Assembly (NCBI GenBank): GCA_025370075.1
Contig: CP073016.1
Location: forward strand, 4,092,001-4,156,000
Direction: 5' to 3'
Length of the DNA stretch: 64,000 bases
Source of the DNA: Chryseotalea sp. WA131a
GTDB lineage: Bacteria; Bacteroidota; Bacteroidia; Cytophagales; Cyclobacteriaceae
Shown in pieces: positions 61,627 through 64,000 of this stretch. The stretch's first letter is position 1; the number at the start of each line of letters is the position of its first letter. The position numbers and the translations under genes are program-made. The notes under the pieces were generated by a model that was not told the DNA's origin, searched no databases, and saw only the letters and a program-made list of their open reading frames with translations.

Positions 61627-62197
61627 AATACTCTTTGTATTTATGACGTTGACCAATTTCATTAACGCAAAAGCTCAGGCTAAAGAGTTGCTTGAGATTG
61701 AAGGTCTTTTCTTAATTGCTAATTATGAAGAAATGTATGAGGAATTGAGAAAAGACTCGGCAAATGTAAATTTGAAAACACCAGCTATTCCCCAAGATAT
61801 TTTATTAATTCCGTGCAGGTTATCTGACGTAGATATCCTTTCCGTGAAAGAAATTTTGAAATCTTGCGAATTGGCATATTTGATTTATTCACAAGCTGCT
61901 AGATGGACACAAAAGAATCTTGATAGTGTCTTTTTAAATGCTAAACCAGTACCAATAAGATATAAGGGCATTACTGGGTCCGCTCTTAATCCTTTTGCGG
62001 GCTTTCTAACAACAGGAAAGCTTTTAAAGGGCAGGCTTTTTTTTGATATTTCAAGAAACGAACATAAATATGGAATTAAAGACGCAAATAGGTATCGATT
62101 AATGGTTGTTTTTGATGATTTAGAAAAGGAAATAATATATTTGGATAACCCATTTGATTTCGGTTATCTAAAGAGAATCGAGCTCCACCCATTTTAA
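61610..62197 (+). CDS. exported protein of unknown function
   Basis: A 195-residue protein with signal peptide MTRAFRILFVFMTLTNFINA (cleavage after NAKA-QA). The mature part is globular, ending YLDNPFDFGYLKRIELHPF. No recognised family. It overlaps the lipoprotein gene at 61610, which supports a functional pair. Confidence 0.6.
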   Translation: MTRAFRILFVFMTLTNFINAKAQAKELLEIEGLFLIANYEEMYEELRKDSANVNLKTPAIPQDILLIPCRLSDVDILSVKEILKSCELAYLIYSQAARWTQKNLDSVFLNAKPVPIRYKGITGSALNPFAGFLTTGKLLKGRLFFDISRNEHKYGIKDANRYRLMVVFDDLEKEIIYLDNPFDFGYLKRIELHPF

Positions 62198-62261
62198 ATT
62201 TATTAGATTTGCAATGCATTTCTACGAATCTATACCAATCGCAATCCTAACTTCTTCCTTA

Positions 62262-62269
62262 TATATTTG
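62262..62269 (+). promoter_or_regulatory. -7 box of the Fur-family gene
   Basis: TATATTTG matches the Bacteroidota consensus and lies 16 bp before the ATG at 62285, so the transcript would have a very short leader. No clear -33 element. Confidence 0.45.
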
Positions 62270-62284
62270 CCCTTTAATCGACCA

Positions 62285-62746
62285 ATGCCGCTCAACGCCA
62301 AGATATACGAAGAAGTAAAGCAGATATTTGTCGCCTACCTAGAGAACAAAGAACTTCGCAAAACACCCGAGCGCTACGCCATATTGGAAGAAATCTACTC
62401 CTCCGATGGCCATTTTGATGTAGAATCACTCTACATCAAAATGAAAAACAAAAATTATAGAGTCAGTCGCGCCACCGTTTATAACACTTTAGATTTATTG
62501 GTGGAGTGCGATTTGGTAAGCAAACATCAATTCGGAAAGAACTTGGCGCAATACGAAAAGTCGTACGGCTATCGTCAGCATGACCACCTCATTTGCACCG
62601 ATTGCCACAAAGTGAAGGAGTTTTGCGATCCACGCATTCAAAACATTCAAAACACTGTTGGCGAGTTATTGCATTTTAAGGTCATGCACCATTCTTTAAT
62701 TTTGTACGCTGCTTGTAGCAGACCCAATTGCGAGAACCGCAAATAA
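62285..62746 (+). CDS. Fur-family transcriptional regulator
   Basis: A 153-residue metal-responsive repressor. The N-terminal winged helix has LRKTPERYAILEEIYSSDGH and VSRATVYNTLDLLVECDLV, the C-terminal part HDHLICTDCHKVKEFCDP and CSRPNCENRK, giving two Cys pairs for structural zinc. The sequence cannot tell Fur from PerR or Zur. The start at MPLNAKIYEEV fits the promoter; an earlier TTG would precede it. Confidence 0.92.
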   Translation: MPLNAKIYEEVKQIFVAYLENKELRKTPERYAILEEIYSSDGHFDVESLYIKMKNKNYRVSRATVYNTLDLLVECDLVSKHQFGKNLAQYEKSYGYRQHDHLICTDCHKVKEFCDPRIQNIQNTVGELLHFKVMHHSLILYAACSRPNCENRK

Positions 62747-62785
62747 CTTTAAGGTAATTTTGAACAAAACAGTAAAGTAAATCAT

Positions 62786-63121
62786 ATGAACTTTGCACAA
62801 GAAATAAAAAACAACTCGCTCATCCTCCGCATCTCTGGAGATTTAATTGGAGAAGACAGCGGCACCAAACTGGTGGGTGTGGTAAACGAAGTAGTCGGTC
62901 ATCAAGTGCTTACTTGCATCATTGATATTTCAGATTTACGTTACATCAACAGCAGCGGCATTGGGGTGCTCATCACTATTCTCACCAAATTCAGAAACAA
63001 AGGAGGCGAAGTCTATTTGATGAACCCGTCTGAGAGCGTGAAAAAGTTGTTGGTGATTACCAAACTCAACGCTATTTTTCACATCATTAAGTCTGAAGAA
63101 GAAGCGATTTCTAAAAAATAA
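62786..63121 (+). CDS. STAS-domain anti-sigma factor antagonist
   Basis: A 111-residue STAS protein (SpoIIAA/RsbV type). The phosphorylatable Ser is in YINSSGIGVLITI near residue 58, and the pre-helix IIDISDLR is intact. It would act in a partner-switching pathway; no kinase or sigma factor gene is adjacent. It lies 39 bp after the Fur-family gene. Confidence 0.9.
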   Translation: MNFAQEIKNNSLILRISGDLIGEDSGTKLVGVVNEVVGHQVLTCIIDISDLRYINSSGIGVLITILTKFRNKGGEVYLMNPSESVKKLLVITKLNAIFHIIKSEEEAISKK

Positions 63122-63157
63122 ATTCTTATCGTCTTTGCGTGAAATAATCCTAAAATA

Positions 63158-64000
63158 ATGAAAGTAGATGTACTCCTCGGCCTCCAATGGGGCGATGAAG
63201 GAAAAGGAAAAATTGTAGACGTGCTGGCACCCAAATACGATGTGGTGGCACGTTTTCAAGGTGGCCCCAATGCGGGGCATACACTAGAGTTTGATGGTAT
63301 CAAACACGTGCTTCATCAAATTCCATCAGGCATCTTTAGGGAAAAGACCAAAAACATCATTGGCAACGGAGTAGTGCTGGACCCCATCGTTTTTAAAACA
63401 GAGATTGAAAAATTGCAGAAGTACAATCTCAATGTAAAGGCAAATCTTTTTATTTCTAAAAAAGCTACACTCATCGTTCCCACTCATCGTTTGCTCGACC
63501 AAGCCTATGAAAAAGCAAAAGGTGAGAACAAAATCGGTTCAACCTTAAAAGGAATTGGTCCTTCCTATCAAGATAAAATTGGCCGCCAAGGTTTGCGCGT
63601 AGGCGATGTGCTTTCACCTCAGTTCAAAGACAGATTCAATAAATTGATTGATATCCATTTTGAAATTTTGAAGAACCACGATGTGGTGTACGATTGGCCT
63701 TCGCTTCATGCTCAATTCATGGATGCCATCGAGTTCCTCAAACAATTCAATTTGATTGATAGCGAATATTTCATCAACAATGAAATCAAAAAAGGCGCTA
63801 CTATTTTAGCCGAAGGTGCTCAAGGTTCTTTGTTGGACATAGATTTTGGCAGCTACCCATTTGTGACCAGTTCAAACACCGTTACAGCAGGCGCATGCAC
63901 TGGCCTAGGTGTTGCTCCAAGTAATATAGGTGAAGTCTATGGAATCTTTAAAGCCTACAGCACGCGAGTGGGCAGCGGACCATTCCCAACCGAATTGCTC
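63158..64000 (+). CDS. purA: adenylosuccinate synthetase, C-terminus cut by window edge
   Basis: Catalyses the GTP-dependent step from IMP and aspartate to adenylosuccinate in AMP synthesis. The first 281 codons are present: MKVDVLLGLQWGDEGKGKIV gives the P-loop and catalytic Asp, GGPNAGHTLEF the IMP site, and GAQGSLLDIDFGSYPFVTSS the later loop. The gene runs off the window near two thirds of its length. Confidence 0.95.
   Translation, partial: MKVDVLLGLQWGDEGKGKIVDVLAPKYDVVARFQGGPNAGHTLEFDGIKHVLHQIPSGIFREKTKNIIGNGVVLDPIVFKTEIEKLQKYNLNVKANLFISKKATLIVPTHRLLDQAYEKAKGENKIGSTLKGIGPSYQDKIGRQGLRVGDVLSPQFKDRFNKLIDIHFEILKNHDVVYDWPSLHAQFMDAIEFLKQFNLIDSEYFINNEIKKGATILAEGAQGSLLDIDFGSYPFVTSSNTVTAGACTGLGVAPSNIGEVYGIFKAYSTRVGSGPFPTELL

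Overview
The window reads as a chromosomal segment of a Bacteroidota bacterium, most likely order Cytophagales. Supporting signs are the fused secDF, the short leuA, the DUF2723 and PIN-PhoH proteins, LytTR/LytS signalling, lipoproteins with a lipobox Cys, and promoters of the Bacteroidota type (TAnnTTTG box with a TTG/TTTG about 19-21 bp upstream). Ordinary housekeeping genes hold both ends (prfC at the left; tig, tRNA-Leu, rsh, fur-family, STAS, purA at the right). Both outermost genes run off the window.

Layout: 1-9.2 kb holds prfC, a TPR membrane protein, two DUF proteins, a secreted subtilase, PIN-PhoH, and a lipoprotein divergent from an XRE regulator. 9.2-13.8 kb is a leuCDBA operon on the minus strand with a terminator hairpin in its leader (candidate attenuator). 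14-25 kb holds a GH20 hexosaminidase lipoprotein, an M50-like protease split by a -1 shift at a T7 run, secDF, a DUF2723 gene broken by several small insertions, and an ATPase gene whose promoter lies inside an inverted repeat. 25.1-26.1 kb is a graveyard of IS110- and IS1634-type transposase remnants.

26.1-32.5 kb is the most unusual part. Minus-strand genes (transglutaminase-like, AraC, PIN toxin plus 52-aa partner, secreted or outer-membrane proteins, a DUF4932-like protein) are separated by palindromic elements of near-constant length, 120-125 bp from AAC to GTT. Each element starts 0-10 bp after the stop codon of the preceding gene. For three cassettes, including one separate cassette at 37.3-38.0 kb with a broken higB and intact higA, the start of the cassette is exactly complementary to the start of its own downstream element. 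That is the signature of integron attC sites. No integron integrase is visible, so this resembles an integrase-less attC cluster (CALIN-like) in Bacteroidota.

32.6-37.1 kb holds a LytTR regulator, a LytS-type kinase, a kinase-like protein lacking the His, and a protein with about ten SDHY repeats. 38.0-45.2 kb is a complete type I restriction-modification operon (hsdM, hsdS with a TTEL repeat tract, a BRO-N/Fic fusion, a four-helix-bundle protein, hsdR). 45.3-56.5 kb holds metabolic and accessory genes: RRM protein, dehydrogenase, ilvE, paiB-like, cupin, PLP decarboxylase, and an EamA/DinB/PhzF/GNAT cluster next to a MocR regulator. A 37-38 bp candidate operator occurs twice around MocR, and a broken copy of the EamA 5' end lies beyond it. 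56.5-64 kb returns to core genes.

Several reading frames are broken by single-base changes (M50, DUF2723, higB, a lipoprotein). Some of these could be sequencing errors rather than true pseudogenes.
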